Source of the DNA: Berghia stephanieae
Taxonomy: Eukaryota; Mollusca; Gastropoda; Nudibranchia; Aeolidiidae
Reading direction: 5' to 3'
NCBI GenBank assembly: GCA_034508935.3
Contig: CM067451.1
Coordinates: forward strand, 40,307,918-40,371,917
DNA length: 64,000 nucleotides
Positions 10,124-24,185 of this stretch are shown one piece after another (the first letter of the stretch is position 1; each line of letters starts with the position of its first letter). The translations under genes were made by a program, and so were the position numbers. Below the pieces are notes generated by a model that was not told the origin of the DNA, searched no databases, and saw only the letters and a list, made by a program, of their open reading frames with translations.

Positions 10124-12247
10124 TAAAGAACGGATATAGTCGGTGTTTGGGTTGAGTGACCTAATGATATTCCAAAACGCTCCATGTTTGGTATTGTGAC
10201 CTTTTTTTTGTTTATCTCGTTGGAAGCTATTATGTTCATTTTTGTTAAATACTGTTTTACAGCCCCAGCTTGTAGCAGCTTGGTGTCACAATGCTCACAC
10301 CAATGCAATATAATTTTTCCCCTTTAGTCTTTTTGTTTCCAAATACCTACATAGAAACTGTTGTTTTTCCAGGTAATAAGAATGGATCTGGTCTATAAAA
10401 CAATCATTAATAAGCCTTTTATCCCTTTTAACTTCATATAGTTAGACTAGATTAGATAACGCAGACCCTGTTTCGGCATAAAAGATCATGTGGCAACCAT
10501 ATCATGTTATTTAATAATACTAACTTTAACTAATAACATTATGACCTATGTCCCAAACCCTATCCCCAACACTATGTAAATAATAAAGTAATTCAATACA
10601 TATACATATGTATAAATTATCAGACAGGTACATACTCACTATGATACTATGTGAATTATTATGGATGCATATGTGATGTACGTGTTATAAAAACATATAA
10701 ATAAATATAATCATTAAATAAATAAATTAAAGTTCTTCCGACGCGGCCTCAGTGAACTTGGCGCTGTGAACTTTGTCCATGACAAAGGCGGCGAGGGGCA
10801 ATGTGTAAGCCGCGCTGCAATGCCGGAGGGGTCTGGTCCCGCCCCACGCGACTGAAACAGTTGCGCTGCGGCGCCTTGACTGCCGTGGGCCTCATGTATG
10901 TAGACGGGATCAATCGAGGCCGACTCGGAAGAAATAATAATTATAATATCAAAAACGTAATATTTGTACTCTTTAGCCCACAGTCACGTCCCCCCCCCTC
11001 TTCCCACCCCTTTTTCTTTTTTTTTCTCCATCCCTAACTCTAACTTTAAATAAAACCTTAACCAAGTTCACAGTGTAACACAGTAACCAATGCTGCATAG
11101 GGAAAGACCACGTGCACAGTAGTTAATAAAGCAGCCAATGACGCTCGGTTAGAGAGCGGGAAAGTGGGTGGCCACCCTTGGACTCCTTAGGGAGCAAGGG
11201 ATTAATCAAATATTCTCTTTAAAACATAACCACCTTCATTACCACTTTCATCTGTCCCCATAATTTTAACAATAGCCCAAGAATAACAACCGACCACAAA
11301 CAAATGAATAAGCCTGCAAGACGATTGGTCCTTGTGCTCAACAACCAGCCAATAGAAACAATTTAGAAACCTCCCCCCCCCCAAACCTTCCAACCTAAAC
11401 CTACCCCCCCCCCCTTCCATTAATATATATCCATGCACAGATAAAAATAAACAACAACAAAAAAAAACTGCAATCTCATATTATAGAAAGTCGAAATATT
11501 CCGGGCAGCTGATAGGCTGAAGAATTCCAACTTCCACCAATCAAAACACACATAATCCAACACCCCCCCCCCCCGGCCAAATTAAAACCTCTATCAGTCC
11601 CAGCTAAACTTCTCTAAACAACATTCCACAGCTCTTAATCATCCAATTAACCGACTAACTGATTGGTTCCGGTTCCCTGGGATCCAGCAATCAGAACATC
11701 ACAATTACACCCCCCCCCCATCCAACCACCCCTCCACATCTAACCATTAATCTGATACTTAATTGTATAATTCTCTAAAAGAGTAATGTAAGTACAAACT
11801 ACCAACCCAATATATCCCATAACTGCCCAATTAACTTCTCCTCACCCTCAATGAACTCCTCAGGCAACATTAATAATTCTATCTTTTATTTCATCGTTTA
11901 AAAAAAAATAATGAAAAATATTTTAAAATCCGATAGATAACGAATGATACCGACGCAGTAAATGACATAAAGTCATTCTACTGCTACTGACACTAAATAA
12001 CATTTTGAAAATGTTTGATAATAAACCTAACTAATAAAATTGATACTAATTAAGAGGGTCTTTAGATAGGATGGCCTGGGATTAGAAAAAAGAATAATTT
12101 TAGCTTTACGAGTTCATGATGCGTGTAAAATTATTGCAGTGCAGTAAGTAATTGTCTTGTTTTTATTAAAAAAAATTTTTTTTAATGAAAAGAGTCATTT
12201 ATGGTTGTGGACTTACATTGATGAAATCAGTTCGCTTTACTCAGCTC

Positions 12248-13148
12248 TATAGATAGAATGAAGTTGACGTCGCTCGGATCTTTGTTATTGTTTTTTGCCA
12301 TCCCCATATGGGTAATTCTCACTGCACTGAATTAACCAGACTATAAAAGTTCATGGTTACACATAGTTTTGTGTGTTGGCCGTTATACTTCGGATGGCAA
12401 TGTTGTGAGCTTCTTATCAGCATTCTGTCTATTTATAATAGTTTATTGTAAACCATCAACATTTTCACTAATCCCAGATCCTTTGTTTTTTTTTATATAC
12501 CGTAAAGAAGAAAAATCACAAAGAATAGTACCGGTGAAAAAAAAAATCGTCTTAATTTCACTAACAATACGCTTCAACAGTCATGTCGTCACTTCCCACG
12601 TAATGACGCATGGTAACTTAGTAACTGGCTCTAAACTATCGGAAATCAATGGTGTACGCCCTTATGAAATATTTCTCCGACGAGAATAAAAGTGTATCCA
12701 GGGGAGAAAATCATTATAAATGTGATCATGTTTTAAATTTTATATTAAATTTTATCACAAGACATATGAAAAGTTCTGGCCAGCATGAAGAATAAAAAGT
12801 ACCGATTTTCTTTGTTTAGAACCACGATGGCCGCCGTTGCTGGGCGACGTGACATCAGACTATTGAATCTAGTGTTCGAGCCAATTATCACCCCTTCCTT
12901 ACCATTCCATTCTTATTCTGATATATTTTTTTATATCATACTAATATTTGAACAAAAATGTTTGCTATATCTAGTTAAAGTATATTAACACTGTGTTGAA
13001 GAGTTCGTTTAGCAGAAAAGAATATTGTATAGCAAGAACTAACAGTAACAGCCTTTGTGTTTGAGTGAAATAAATCTATTTTTGTATATCTAGTTGGGTG
13101 TGAAATTTTGGGGAAAATCCGGAAAATGGCCGGTAAGGAGATAGTTAA
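12248..13148 (+). mobile_element. MITEs 1, 2 and 4, array copy 2
   Basis: MITE 1 at 12248-12418, MITE 2 at 12571-12870 and MITE 4 at about 12891-13148 have the same order and truncations as in copy 1. Their insertions therefore predate the tandem amplification. Confidence 0.75.
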
Positions 13149-13291
13149 AATCCATCAGAAGGATGTGAAGATTAACGGCAACGCATGCGCACGGGTTATG
13201 GAACGGACAACAGGTCCAGACGTCTTTTTGGTAGATAATAATAATAGGATCCTGGAATGTAAACAAAAAAATAAATAAATAAATTAAAATT

Positions 13292-13589
13292 GAGCTTTTA
13301 TATAGCGCAATATCCACTTAACGTGCTCAAAGCGCTTTACAAGGGGTCCCTGGTAAACAGCAACATTTAACATGTAGGTAGGGACACGACGCCTGTTAGG
13401 CGATATTACAATTTTTCGGACAATGACAACGCTGTTAACGGTCAGGTACTCATTTTACACCTGAGTACGGTGAGAGAATGCGAGTAAAGACCCTTTTCCA
13501 AGGAATCAACTATGCGCCGAGCGCGAGGCTCGAACCCAGGACCTTCCGATCCGAAAGCGAGTGTCATACCACTAGACTACATAGCCGGG
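13292..13589 (-). mobile_element. SINE 1, array copy 3
   Basis: Full-length copy sharing the 9826 structure, including the GCCTGTTAGGCGATATTAC segment. Confidence 0.85.
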
Positions 13590-15730
13590 TAAAGAACGGA
13601 TATAGTCGGTGTTTGGGTTGAGTGACCTAATGATATTCCGAAACGCTCCGTGTTTGGTATTGTGACCTTTTTTTTGTTTATGTCGTTGGAAGCTATTATG
13701 TTCATTTTTGTTAAATACTGTTTTACAGCCCCAGCTTGTAGCAGCTTGGTGTCACAATGCTCGCACCAATGCAATATAATTTTTCCCCTTTAGTCTTTTT
13801 GTTTCCAAATACCTACATAGAAACTGTTGTTTTTCCAGGTAATAAGAATGGATCTGGTCTATAAAACAATCATTAATAAGCCTTTTATCCCTTTTAACTT
13901 CATATAGTTAGACTAGATTAGATAACGCAGACCCTGTTTCGGCATAAAAGATCATGTGGCAACCATATCATGTTATTTAATAATACTAACTTTAACTAAT
14001 AACATTATGACCTATGTCCCAAACCCTATCCCCAACACTATGTAAATAATAAAGTAATTCAATACATATACATATGTATAAATTATCAGACAGGTACATA
14101 CTCACTATGATACTATGTGAATTATTATGGATGCATATGTGATGTACGTGTTATAAAAACATATAAATAAATATAATCATTAAATAAATAAATTAAAGTT
14201 CTTCCGACGCGGCCTCAGTGAACTTGGCGCTGTGAACTTTGTCCATGACAAAGGCGGCGAGGGGCAATGTGTAAGCCGCGCTGCAATGCCGGAGGGGTCT
14301 GGTCCCGCCCCACGCGACTGAAACAGTTGCGCTGCGGCGCCTTGACTGCCGTGGGCCTCATGTATGTAGACGGGATCAATCGAGGCCGACTCGGAAGAAA
14401 TAATAATTGTAATATCAAAAACGTAATATTTGTACTCTTTAGCCCACAGTCACGTCCCCCCCCCCCTCTTCCCACCCCTTTTTCTTTTTTTTTCTCCATC
14501 CCCAACTCTAACTTTAAATAAAACCTTAACCAAGTTCACAGTGTAACACAGTAACCAATGCTGCATAGGGAAAGACCACGTGCACAGTAGTTAATAAAGC
14601 AGCCAATGACGCTCGGTTAGAGAGCGGGAAAGTGGGTGGCCACCCTTGGACTCCTTAGGGAGCAAGGGATTAATCAAATATTCTCTTTAAAACATAACCA
14701 CCTTCATTACCACTTTCATCTGTCCCCATAATTTTAACAATAGCCCAAGAATAACAACCGACCACAAACAAATGAATAAGCCTGCAAGACGATTGGTCCT
14801 TGTGCTCAACAACCAGCCAATAGAAACAATTTAGAAACCTCCCCCCCCCCCCCCAAACCTTCCAACCTAAACCTACCCCCCCCCCCCCCTTCCATTAATA
14901 TATATCCATGCACAGATAAAAATAAACAACAACAAAAAAAAAAACTGCAATCTCATATTATAGAAAGTCGAAATATTCCGGGCAGCTGATAGGCTGAAGA
15001 ATTCCAACTTCCACCAATCAAAACACACATAATCCAACACCCCCCCCCCCCCCCCGGCCAAATTAAAACCTCTATCAGTCCCAGCTAAACTTCTCTAAAC
15101 AACATTCCACAGCTCTTAATCATCCAATTAACCGACTAACTGATTGGTTCCGGTTCCCTGGGATCAACCAATCAGAACATCACAATTACACCCCCCCCCC
15201 CCATCCAACCACCCCCTCCACATCTAACCATTAATCTGATACTTAATTGTATAATTCTCTAAAAGAGTAATGTAAGTACAAACTACCAACCCAATTTATC
15301 CCATAACTGCCCAATTTACTTCTCCTCACCCTCAATGAACTCCTCAGGCAACATTAATAATTCTATCTTTTATTTCATCGTTTAAAAAAAAATAATGAAA
15401 AATATTTTAAAATCCGATAGATAACGAATGATACCGACGCAGTAAATGACATAAAGTCATTCTACTGCTACTGACACTAAATAACATTTTGAAAATGTTT
15501 GATAATAAACCTAACTAATAAAATTGATACTAATTAAGAGGGTCTTTAGATAGGATGGCCTGGGATTAGAAAAAAGAATAATTTTAGCTTTACGAGTTCA
15601 TGATGCGTGTAAAACTATTGCAGTACAGTAAGTAATTGTCTTGTTTTTATCAAAACATTATTTTAAAATGAAAAATGTCATTTATGGTTGTGGACTTACA
15701 TTGATGAAATCAGTTCGCTTTACTCAGCTC

Positions 15731-16628
15731 TATAGATAGAATGAAGTTGACGTCGCTCGGATCTTTGTTATTGTTTTTTTGCCATCCGCATATGGGTAAT
15801 TCTCACTGCACTGAATTAACCAGACTATAAAAGTTCATGGTTACACATAGTTTTATGTGTTGGCCGTTATACTTCGGATGGCAATGTTGTGAGCTTCTTA
15901 TCAGCATTCTGTCTATTTATAATAGTTTATTGTAAACCATCAACATTTTCACTAATCCCAGATCCTTTGTTTTTTTATATACCGTAAAGAAGAAAAATCA
16001 CAAAGAATAGTACCGGTGAAAAAAAAAATCGTCTTAATTTCACTAACAATACGCTTCAACAGTCATGTCGTCACTTCCCACGTAATGACGCATGGTAACT
16101 TAGTAACTGGCTCTAAACTATCGGAAATCAATGGTGTACGCCCTTATGAAATATTTCTCCGACGAGAATAAAAGTGTATCCAGGGGAGAAAATCATTATA
16201 AATGTGATCATGTTTTAAATTTTATATTAAATTTTATCACAAGACATATGAAAAGTTCTGGCCAGCATGAAGAATAAAAAGTACCGATTTTCTTTGTTTA
16301 GAACCACGATGGCCGCCGTTGCTGGGCGACGTGACATCAGACTATTGAATCTAGTGTTCGAGCCAATTATCACCCTTCCTTACCATTCCATTCTTATTCT
16401 GATATATTTTTTTATATCATACTAATATTTGAACAAAAATGTTTGCTATATCTAGTTAAAGTATATTAACACTGTGTTGAAGAGTTCGTTTAGCAGAAAA
16501 GAATATTGTATAGCAAGAACTAACAGTAACAGCCTTTGTGTTTGAGTGAAATAAATCTATTTTTGTATATCTAGTTGGGTGTGAAATTTTGGGGAAAATC
16601 CGGAAAATGGCCGGTAAGGAGATAGTTA
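15731..16628 (+). mobile_element. MITEs 1, 2 and 4, array copy 3
   Basis: MITE 1 at 15731-15901, MITE 2 at 16052-16352 and MITE 4 at about 16372-16628 occur in the same arrangement as in copies 1 and 2. Confidence 0.75.
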
Positions 16629-16772
16629 AAATCCATCAGAAGGATGTGAAGATTAACGGCAACGCATGCGCACGGGTTATGGAACGGACAACAGGTCCAG
16701 ACGTCTTTTTGGTAGATAATAATAATAGGATCCTGGAATGTAAACAAAAAAATAAATAAATAAATTAAAATT

Positions 16773-17068
16773 GAGCTTTTATATAGCGCAATATCCACTT
16801 AACGTGCTCAAAGCGCTTTACAAGGGGTCCCTGGTAAACAGCAACATTTAACATGTAGGTAGGGACACGACGCCTGTTAGGCGATATTACAATTTTTCGG
16901 ACAATGACAACGCTGTTAACGGTCAGTACTCATTTTAACGTGAGTACGGTGAGAGAATGCGAGTAAAGACCCTTTTCCAAGGAATCAACTATGCGCCGAG
17001 CGCGAGGCTCGAACCCAGGACCTTCCGATCCGAAAGCGAGTGTCATACCACTAGACTACATAGCCGGG
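16773..17068 (-). mobile_element. SINE 1, array copy 4
   Basis: Start of the partial fourth unit. Small differences near 16926-16940 set it apart from copies 2 and 3. Confidence 0.8.
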
Positions 17069-17457
17069 TAAAGAACGGATATAGTCGGTGTTTGGGTTGA
17101 GTGACCTAATGATATTCCGAAACGCTCCTGTTTGGTATTGTGACCTTTTTTTGTTTATCTCGTTGGAAGCTATTATGTTCATTTTTGTTAAATACTGTTT
17201 TACAGCCCCAGCTTGTAGCAGCTTAGTGTCACAATGCTCGCACCAATGCAATATAATTTTTCCCTTTTAGCCTTTTTGTTTCCAAATGCATAGATACTGG
17301 TTTGCATGAGGGTATTGGCACGGAACTGGTCTATTAATACATATTTTTAAAAAAATCATTATTATTCTTTCTATTATTAATCGAGCTATTGAGGAGATCT
17401 GAGGACAGATATGATTGGAGGGACATGATCGCCGATGTCTGCAACAGGCCTGGCACT

Positions 17458-17473
17458 TGATGATGATGATGAC

Positions 17474-17537
<64 letters not shown>

Positions 17538-17854
17538 AATCTTTTTATCCTGTTTAACTTCACGAGTTAATGATGCGTGTAAAATTATTGTAGTGCAGTA
17601 TAAGTAATGGTCCTGTTTTTGTTTGTTTGTTTGTTTGTTTTTTTTTTTATTTAATGAGTCAATGAACGGTTGTATTAAATCAGTTAGCTTTACTCAGCTC
17701 TTTGGAAAAAACAACAACAGCAACAGTAACAAAAGAACAATAACAAAACAAAACAACAACATTACAATCAATAATCGTGTTGAACTCCTGGTCAGAAAAG
17801 TCAGAAAGCGCACCAGAAAAATCCAAGTAACTTTTAAATCACCCCCCCCCCCTC

Positions 17855-17885
<31 letters not shown>

Positions 17886-17918
17886 TCTCTCTCTCTCTCT
17901 CTCTCCTCTCTCTCCTTG
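17458..17918. repeat. (TGA)n at 17458-17535 and (TC)n at 17850-17918
   Basis: A 78-bp TGA/GAT tract lies at the point where array copy 4 departs from the unit. A TC-rich tract follows after the array remnant. Confidence 0.9.
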
Positions 17919-17934
17919 TCATTTACTGGATGTT

Positions 17935-18300
17935 TATCTGGCATATAAAATGATGGGTTCCAATCAAATCGAGAATTGAAAATCTTTAGTACCAAATGTC
18001 AAAGAGATTTTTATTTTTAACCCCTTACCTGGCTGCTTACGCTTAAAAAAGATTCGCCAGAAAACTTGTCCGTGAAATAATTATCGAGTTTACTGTCCAA
18101 ATTTTTTATTTATTATATGTCTCTCCAGAGTAAGCAGTTAGATAAACGGTTAAAAACCTCTTTGACATTTGGAGCTAAAAATTTTCAATTCCTCGATTTG
18201 ATTGGAACTTGTCATTTTATACGCCAAATAAAAATAACAAATTTGGCCAGAAAACTTGTCCATCAAATATCGATCGAGTTTTCTGGCCAAAGTTTTAAAT
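17935..18300. repeat. Interleaved inverted and direct repeats
   Basis: About 17950-18010 is the inverse of about 18150-18215 (sharing CCAATCAAATCGAG and CAAATGTCAAAGAG). GCCAGAAAACTTGTCC at 18056 recurs directly at 18244, and a degenerate inverse follows near 18280. Opposed 83- and 65-codon frames here result from this symmetry. Confidence 0.75.
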
Positions 18301-18419
18301 ACGTATTTCTCGAGAGTACACCAGTTACCTTGTTTATTTGCATGCACCGTTCCACGTACTTGAAATAATACAATTGAACTGGCAATAATGTTAGGTCTCT
18401 TCGCTTTGCTCCACGTACT

Positions 18420-18910
18420 TACTTACTTATCCGAACCAGCACCAGCGACCACCTTCGGTCTTGTGCCATGACGTACAAGTTAGACGTCTTTTGTAGTTGT
18501 TCCAAGTGACTATAAAGTGTGTTACTGATGCTTGGATTTGGTGGGAGGAATGTGCATCTCAGGTCTTTTACTTAATTATTTACTTATCCGAACCAGCGAC
18601 CACCTGAGCTCTAGCCGGCTAGCCCTTCGGTCTTGTGCCATGACGTACAAGTTAGACGTCTTTAGTAGTTGTTCCAGGTGACTATAAAGTGTGTTACTGA
18701 TGCTTGGATTTGGTGGGAGGAATGTGCATCTCAGGTCTTTACTTAATTACTTACTTATCGAACCAGGGTCCACCTGAGCTCTAGCCCTTCGGTCTTGTGC
18801 CATGACGTACAAGCAAGACGTCTTTTGTAGTTGTTCCAGGTGACTATACAATGTGTTACTGATGCTTGGATTAGGTGGGAGAATGTGCATCTCAGGTCTT
18901 CAAGAGGTTG
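18420..18910. repeat. Three tandem copies of a unit of about 160 bp
   Basis: Each copy contains CTTGTGCCATGACGTACAAG, GTAGTTGTTCCAGGTGAC and GATGCTTGGATT. The copies begin near 18420, 18580 and 18745 and differ by small deletions. No gene was recognised. Confidence 0.85.
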
Positions 18911-19163
18911 ACATTCAAGCACACGACATAAAGTATCTGGTAAATATCTATTTTCGATTGTGACGAATATAGTTGACATGTAATTTTGTATATAATGTCT
19001 TGCTTTGGTTTGTGTCTTCTTCCGTTTCTTTTGGATTAACGACTTAGAAATTTAGGATCCACACATTGGTAAGATGGATACAATGATATAACATTCTTTC
19101 TTTTTTATAGGTTTCTTTGATTTTTTGATTTTTTACCTCTGATTAGATTTTTTTTAAAAATTA

Positions 19164-19371
19164 CTATAGACAGAATGACGTTGATGTCACTCAGGTGTTT
19201 GTTTTGTTTTTTTTTTGTTTTTTTTTGCCATCCGCGGTTTATGAGTAATTCTCACTGAACTGTATTAACCAGACTATAAACGTTCAGGTTGTACACATAG
19301 TTTTGTGTGTTGGTCCGTATACTTCCGGATGGCAATGTTGTGAGCTTCTTAGCCAACTGCACACTAGCTAT
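19164..19371 (+). mobile_element. MITE family 1
   Basis: Starts CTATAGACAGAATGACG and ends ACTAGCTATA, with the internal GCCATCCGCGG / CCGGATGGC pair preserved. Confidence 0.7.
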
Positions 19372-19534
19372 AATAGTCGCTGACAAAAAGCTACATGCAT
19401 CGAAGTTAACGGACCACACACAATGTGTATCATGACGTTATATCGTAATAAGTTAGTAACATTATTAACCGATCAAAAAACACAAATACGGTGACGCCTT
19501 TGACTACATATGGATTTTTCGATACAAATATTAC

Positions 19535-19755
19535 CATTTTCAAATAAAGAATATTGCTATTCATGTGATTTAGATTTGTATCTATGTAATTATTAAATTT
19601 AAAAAATAAATCATTACAACGTATTTTATGTGTAGTATGCGCTTGGCTAAGAAGCTCACACAATGCCATCCGGACGAATAACGTACCAATACACAAAACT
19701 ATGTGTAACCTTAAAAGTTTATAGTCTGGTTAAGGCAGTTTAGCGAGAATTGCTC

Positions 19756-19756
<1 letters not shown>
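19535..19756 (-). mobile_element. MITE family 1 plus flank, interrupted by the LINE
   Basis: TAGTATGCGCTTGGCTAAG marks the right end in inverse orientation. The copy breaks off at TTGCTCA where the LINE tail begins. The flank 19535-19630 is a diverged copy of 22107-22210, so a block larger than the MITE was duplicated. Confidence 0.6.
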
Positions 19757-19816
<60 letters not shown>

Positions 19817-21700
19817 TAATAATAATAATATAATTAATAATAATAATAATAATAATACACATTTATATAGCGCTCATTCTCCTGTAAAACACAACCTTGG
19901 GCACTTTACAATATAAATATCAATTTTAAGTGAAAAAATAATAACAACAATAATAATTCATAGCCAAATCAAGGATTCATATAGAGTCAAGAAAAACAAA
20001 TACAGTAAAAATGTGTCTTGAGATTCTTTTTAAAAGTAGGTAAAGACTTGTACTCCCTCAGACCACGTGGCAGTTCATTCCAAATCTTGGGGCCGAAACA
20101 AGCAAACGATCTATCACCAAATTTTGTTCTTGATCTTTTTTCCGAAATTTTCGTTTGGTCATTACATGATCTTAAAGTGTAATTTTCAAATTTACACATG
20201 ACCATGTGATCTGTGAGATATGCCGGTCCTGTACCAGCCAAACACTTATAAACAAGACACGCTGCTTTGTAATATGTGCGCTTTTCAATGGGCAACCAAT
20301 GGAGAGATGCCAACAAAGGGGTTGCATGATCACATTTTTTTTTGCCAAAATCTAATCTTGCTGCACTGTTTTGCAGCAGTTGTAATTGTTTAATAGAAGC
20401 CTGAGGCAAGTTGACAAGCAGCGAGTTACAATAATCTAGTTTCGAAAAAATGAGGGAAACAACCAATGTTTTACATGTTCCAATTGCAATATACTGACGG
20501 ATCGAACTGATTTTCTTCAATTGAAAGTATAAAGATTTACAGAGAGCAGAAATGTGAGCTGACATTCTCATTTCTGAATCAAAATAGACACCCAAATTTT
20601 TCACAGTCTTTGAAACTTTGATCTTTTCACCCCCAATCAACACCTCAAGACCATCATTCACCTTCAACTACCCTCTATTTCCCACAATCATCACTTCTGT
20701 TTTTGACTCATTCATTTTCAACTTGTTTGCATCCATCCACTCTTTCACATCCGTCACACATTTTCCATACGTTTCACAATATTTTCGAGATTTTTAGTTT
20801 TATCAGTAGCATAAAGTTGCGTATCATCTGCATAGAGATGATAGCGCAGCCCATGACCAGTGATGACATTAGATAATGGAGAAGTATACAAAACAAAAAT
20901 AATTGGACCCAAAACAGAGCCTTGAGGGACACCAAAAGACAATGTATGTTGACGAGAAAGTTTATCTAAAATCATAACCTGTTGCTTTCTGCCATCTAAA
21001 TAAGATTCAAACCACTGCAAGACAGTCCCAGACAAGCCAAAAGTTATATTAAGTCGTTTAATGAGAATACCGTGATCAATAGTATCAAACGCCGCCGAAA
21101 GGTCTAACAATGTCAGAAGAGAAACAGAACCTTTATCTAAAACATCAAGCAAATCACTCGCAAAACAGCACAGAGCAGTTTCTGTGCTGTGGTAAGAACG
21201 ATAAGCTGACTGAAATTTTTCCCATAGATTGTTTTCATGGAGATGTTGTGAAAGACGTCTGAGTACAACTTTTTCAAGGATTTTAGAAAGAAATGGCAGA
21301 TTTGAGACGGGACGGTAGTTACTAAGGTCATTTACATCGAGATTTTGCTTTTTTATGAGAGGCTTTACAATTGATTGTTTATAGATATCTGGGACTTGTC
21401 CTGAGATAAGTGACTGATTTATAATATAAGTTATGAAAGGTATCAATTCAGGAAGACATAATTTCAAAATATTCGTTGGTAAAGGATCTAAATCACATGA
21501 CTTCGAGGAAGATGAAAAATTCATTTTAGAAATCTCTTCTTCAGTTGTTTCTTTAAAACAAGAGAATCCCTGTGAACCCGAAAAAGGGTGGAAATTTATA
21601 TCTTCATTTTGCACGAGGTCCAAATTGTTCCGAATTTTCGATATTTTTCCCGAAAAGAAATCTGAAAATGCATCCGGCTGCTTTTCTACGGGATATTAGT
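19757..21700 (-). mobile_element. CR1/L2-type LINE, 5'-truncated, with (TAA)n tail
   Basis: Two long minus-strand frames form one reverse transcriptase. 20754-21623 has SNYRPVSNLPFLSKILEK, FQSAYRSYHSTETAL, LLDLSAAFDTIDH, FGVPQGSVLGP and the catalytic YADDTQLY. 19987-20667 has LGVYFDSEMRM, SLIFSKLDYCNSLL, LHWLPIEKRTYYKA and the C-terminal CFGPKIWNELPRGLR. The frames are separated by one frameshift near 20758 and a TAG near 20668. No endonuclease domain is present, so the copy is 5'-truncated. The 3' end carries GAGCGCTATATAAA before the (TAA)n tail. The copy is dead but not very old. Confidence 0.9.
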
Positions 21701-21819
21701 GGGTAGACACATGCCCTTTTCTTCCCTAAAAGTTCCTATGTTATGAGCTTCTTAGCCAAACGCATACCATCGATAGCGGGTGGATCTTTAGCTTGTGATT
21801 ACAAACTCATGTACCAATA

Positions 21820-22096
21820 GGATTCAATAGTCTGATGTCACGTCCGCCCAGCAACCAGCAGCTTGGTGCTTAACAAAGAAAATCAGTACTTTTTATTCTT
21901 CATGCTGGATAGAACGTTTTTATATGTCATGTGATCAGAATGTATAAAAGTGAAAACATGATCAAATTTATAATGTTTTTCTCACTGCACGCCGAAGAAG
22001 TATTTCATAAGGGCGTCCGCCATTCTTCGTAGTTTGACCAGTTACTAGTTACTATGCGTCATTATGAGGGAAGTGACGTCACGACTGTAGAATCCC
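21820..22096 (-). mobile_element. MITE family 2
   Basis: Ends GGATTCAATAGTCTGATGTC and GACGTCACGACTGTAGAATCC. The body includes the TTCTTTGTTAAGCACCAAGC region in inverse orientation. Confidence 0.75.
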
Positions 22097-22209
22097 ATTT
22101 TGTCAAATATTAAGAATGTTGCTATTTAATTTATGTGATTTTTATTTTTATCTATGTAATTATTATATTTTTTAAAAATAGAATTAAATTTGATTACGGC
22201 GTATTTTAT

Positions 22210-23080
22210 GGATAGTATGCGCTTGGCTAAGAAGCTCACAACATTGCCGACTGGAAGTATAACGGCCAACACACAAAACTATGTGTAACCTTGAACTTTT
22301 ATAGTCTGGTTAATAGAGTTTAGTGAGAATTTCTCATACACATGGATGGCTAAAAACAATAACAAATACCCGAGTGACGTCATCTTCGTTCTATTTATAG
22401 ATAATAATATCCTGGTTGATCTTATATATAGAATGAAGATGACGTCACTCGGGTTTTTGTTATTGTTTTTGCCATCCGCGTTTATGAGTGATTCTCACTA
22501 AACTGTATTAACCAGATTATAAACGTTCATGTTACACATAGATTTGTGTGTTGGTCCGTCATACTTACGGGTGGCAATGTTGTGAGCTTCTTAGCCAAAA
22601 GCATACTATCTCTATTGACGGAGCTTTTATGTTATTATTTTTAGACATCCATTTTAATGATTAGTTCTCACTGAATTCTATTAATCAAACTACAAACTTT
22701 AAAGATTTGTGTTTTGGTTCGTTATAGATAGTATGCGCGCGCTTCGCTAAAAAGCTCATAACATTGCCATCCGAAGTATAACGGACCAACACACAAAATT
22801 GTGTGGTTCCATGAACGTTGATAGTCATATTAATACAGTTCAGTGAGCATTACTCATAAACGCGGATGGCAAAAAACAATAACAAAGACCTGAGTGACGT
22901 CATCTTCGAGCTATCTATACAAAGACCTGTGTGACGTCATCTTCGAACTATCTATAGATAGTTCGAAGAAGACGTCACTCAGGTCTTTGTTATTGATTTT
23001 TGCCATCCGCGTTTATGAGTAATGCTCACTGAACTGTATTAACCCGACTTTTTAGCCATGCGCATAGGTACTATCTATAT
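22210..23080. mobile_element. Cluster of MITE family 1 copies in alternating orientation
   Basis: Minus copy 22210-22401, plus copy 22421-22613, minus copy 22723-22919, then a second left-end fragment 22920-22955 abutting a plus copy at 22952-23078. The last two meet at a perfect 28-bp palindrome (22941-22968, centred on CTATCTATAGATAG). No coding capacity. Confidence 0.8.
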
Positions 23081-23670
23081 AATTCTGGTGGATTGTGTGA
23101 GTATTTAACCCAAATGCATACCAATTGAGTCAACAAGTGACAAAATAAGCCATAATCTTAAAAAAGGTTTGCAAACCACCTGAATATCAATTTTAAAAAG
23201 CAGATTAATGGAGAGAGAGAGAGCGAGATAAATCACTGTTATCGTTTATATGTATTTCTCTCGGGGGTTGGTGAATCACAAGGAATCAATAATATTACAG
23301 GATTTGGTCTTGCCTGGTTATCACTGGGTGTTTTCTTGAGACCAGTCAAATTATGTGCGTCATCGTTGATAGCGTCTTGTAATCTGGTGTATTCCTAAAT
23401 AGGTTACAATGACGATCAAACCACATGGCCCATCTCGTCTAGCACCAGGGTGTGAATTGAAGCAGTTTCAATGCAGTGTCAACTCCGTAGCTATAACACA
23501 TGGCCTTTTTTAATTATGCCTAGGGCGATAACGATTAACACATGGCGGCGGTGTGGGATTAGGTATTGAGAATATGTATTGATTTATTTACAATCCTGAG
23601 AAAGTTGAAGAGTGATTTGAGATATATCACTACACTATCTTTCTATCCTTCCTTCCATATATCCAGTTTT
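23081..23670. other. No gene seen
   Basis: Contains a short (GA)n at 23215-23225; otherwise unremarkable AT-rich sequence. Confidence 0.5.

Positions 23671-24185
<515 letters not shown>

Larger units (their letters stand above)
6350..17700. repeat. Tandem array of a 3.47-kb unit, three full copies plus a deleted fourth
   Basis: Unit starts (the SINE edge) lie at 6350, 9826, 13292 and 16773. Matching internal landmarks repeat at spacings of 3494, 3466 and about 3475 bp. Copies are nearly identical and differ mainly in poly-C, poly-T and poly-A run lengths. Copy 4 follows the unit to about 17285, then jumps to sequence matching the region before MITE 1 in other units (about 17540-17700), so it has lost some 1.7 kb. 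Each unit holds SINE 1, relics of MITE 5, a GC-rich block, a C-rich block and MITEs 1, 2 and 4. No coding gene was recognised in it. Confidence 0.95.
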
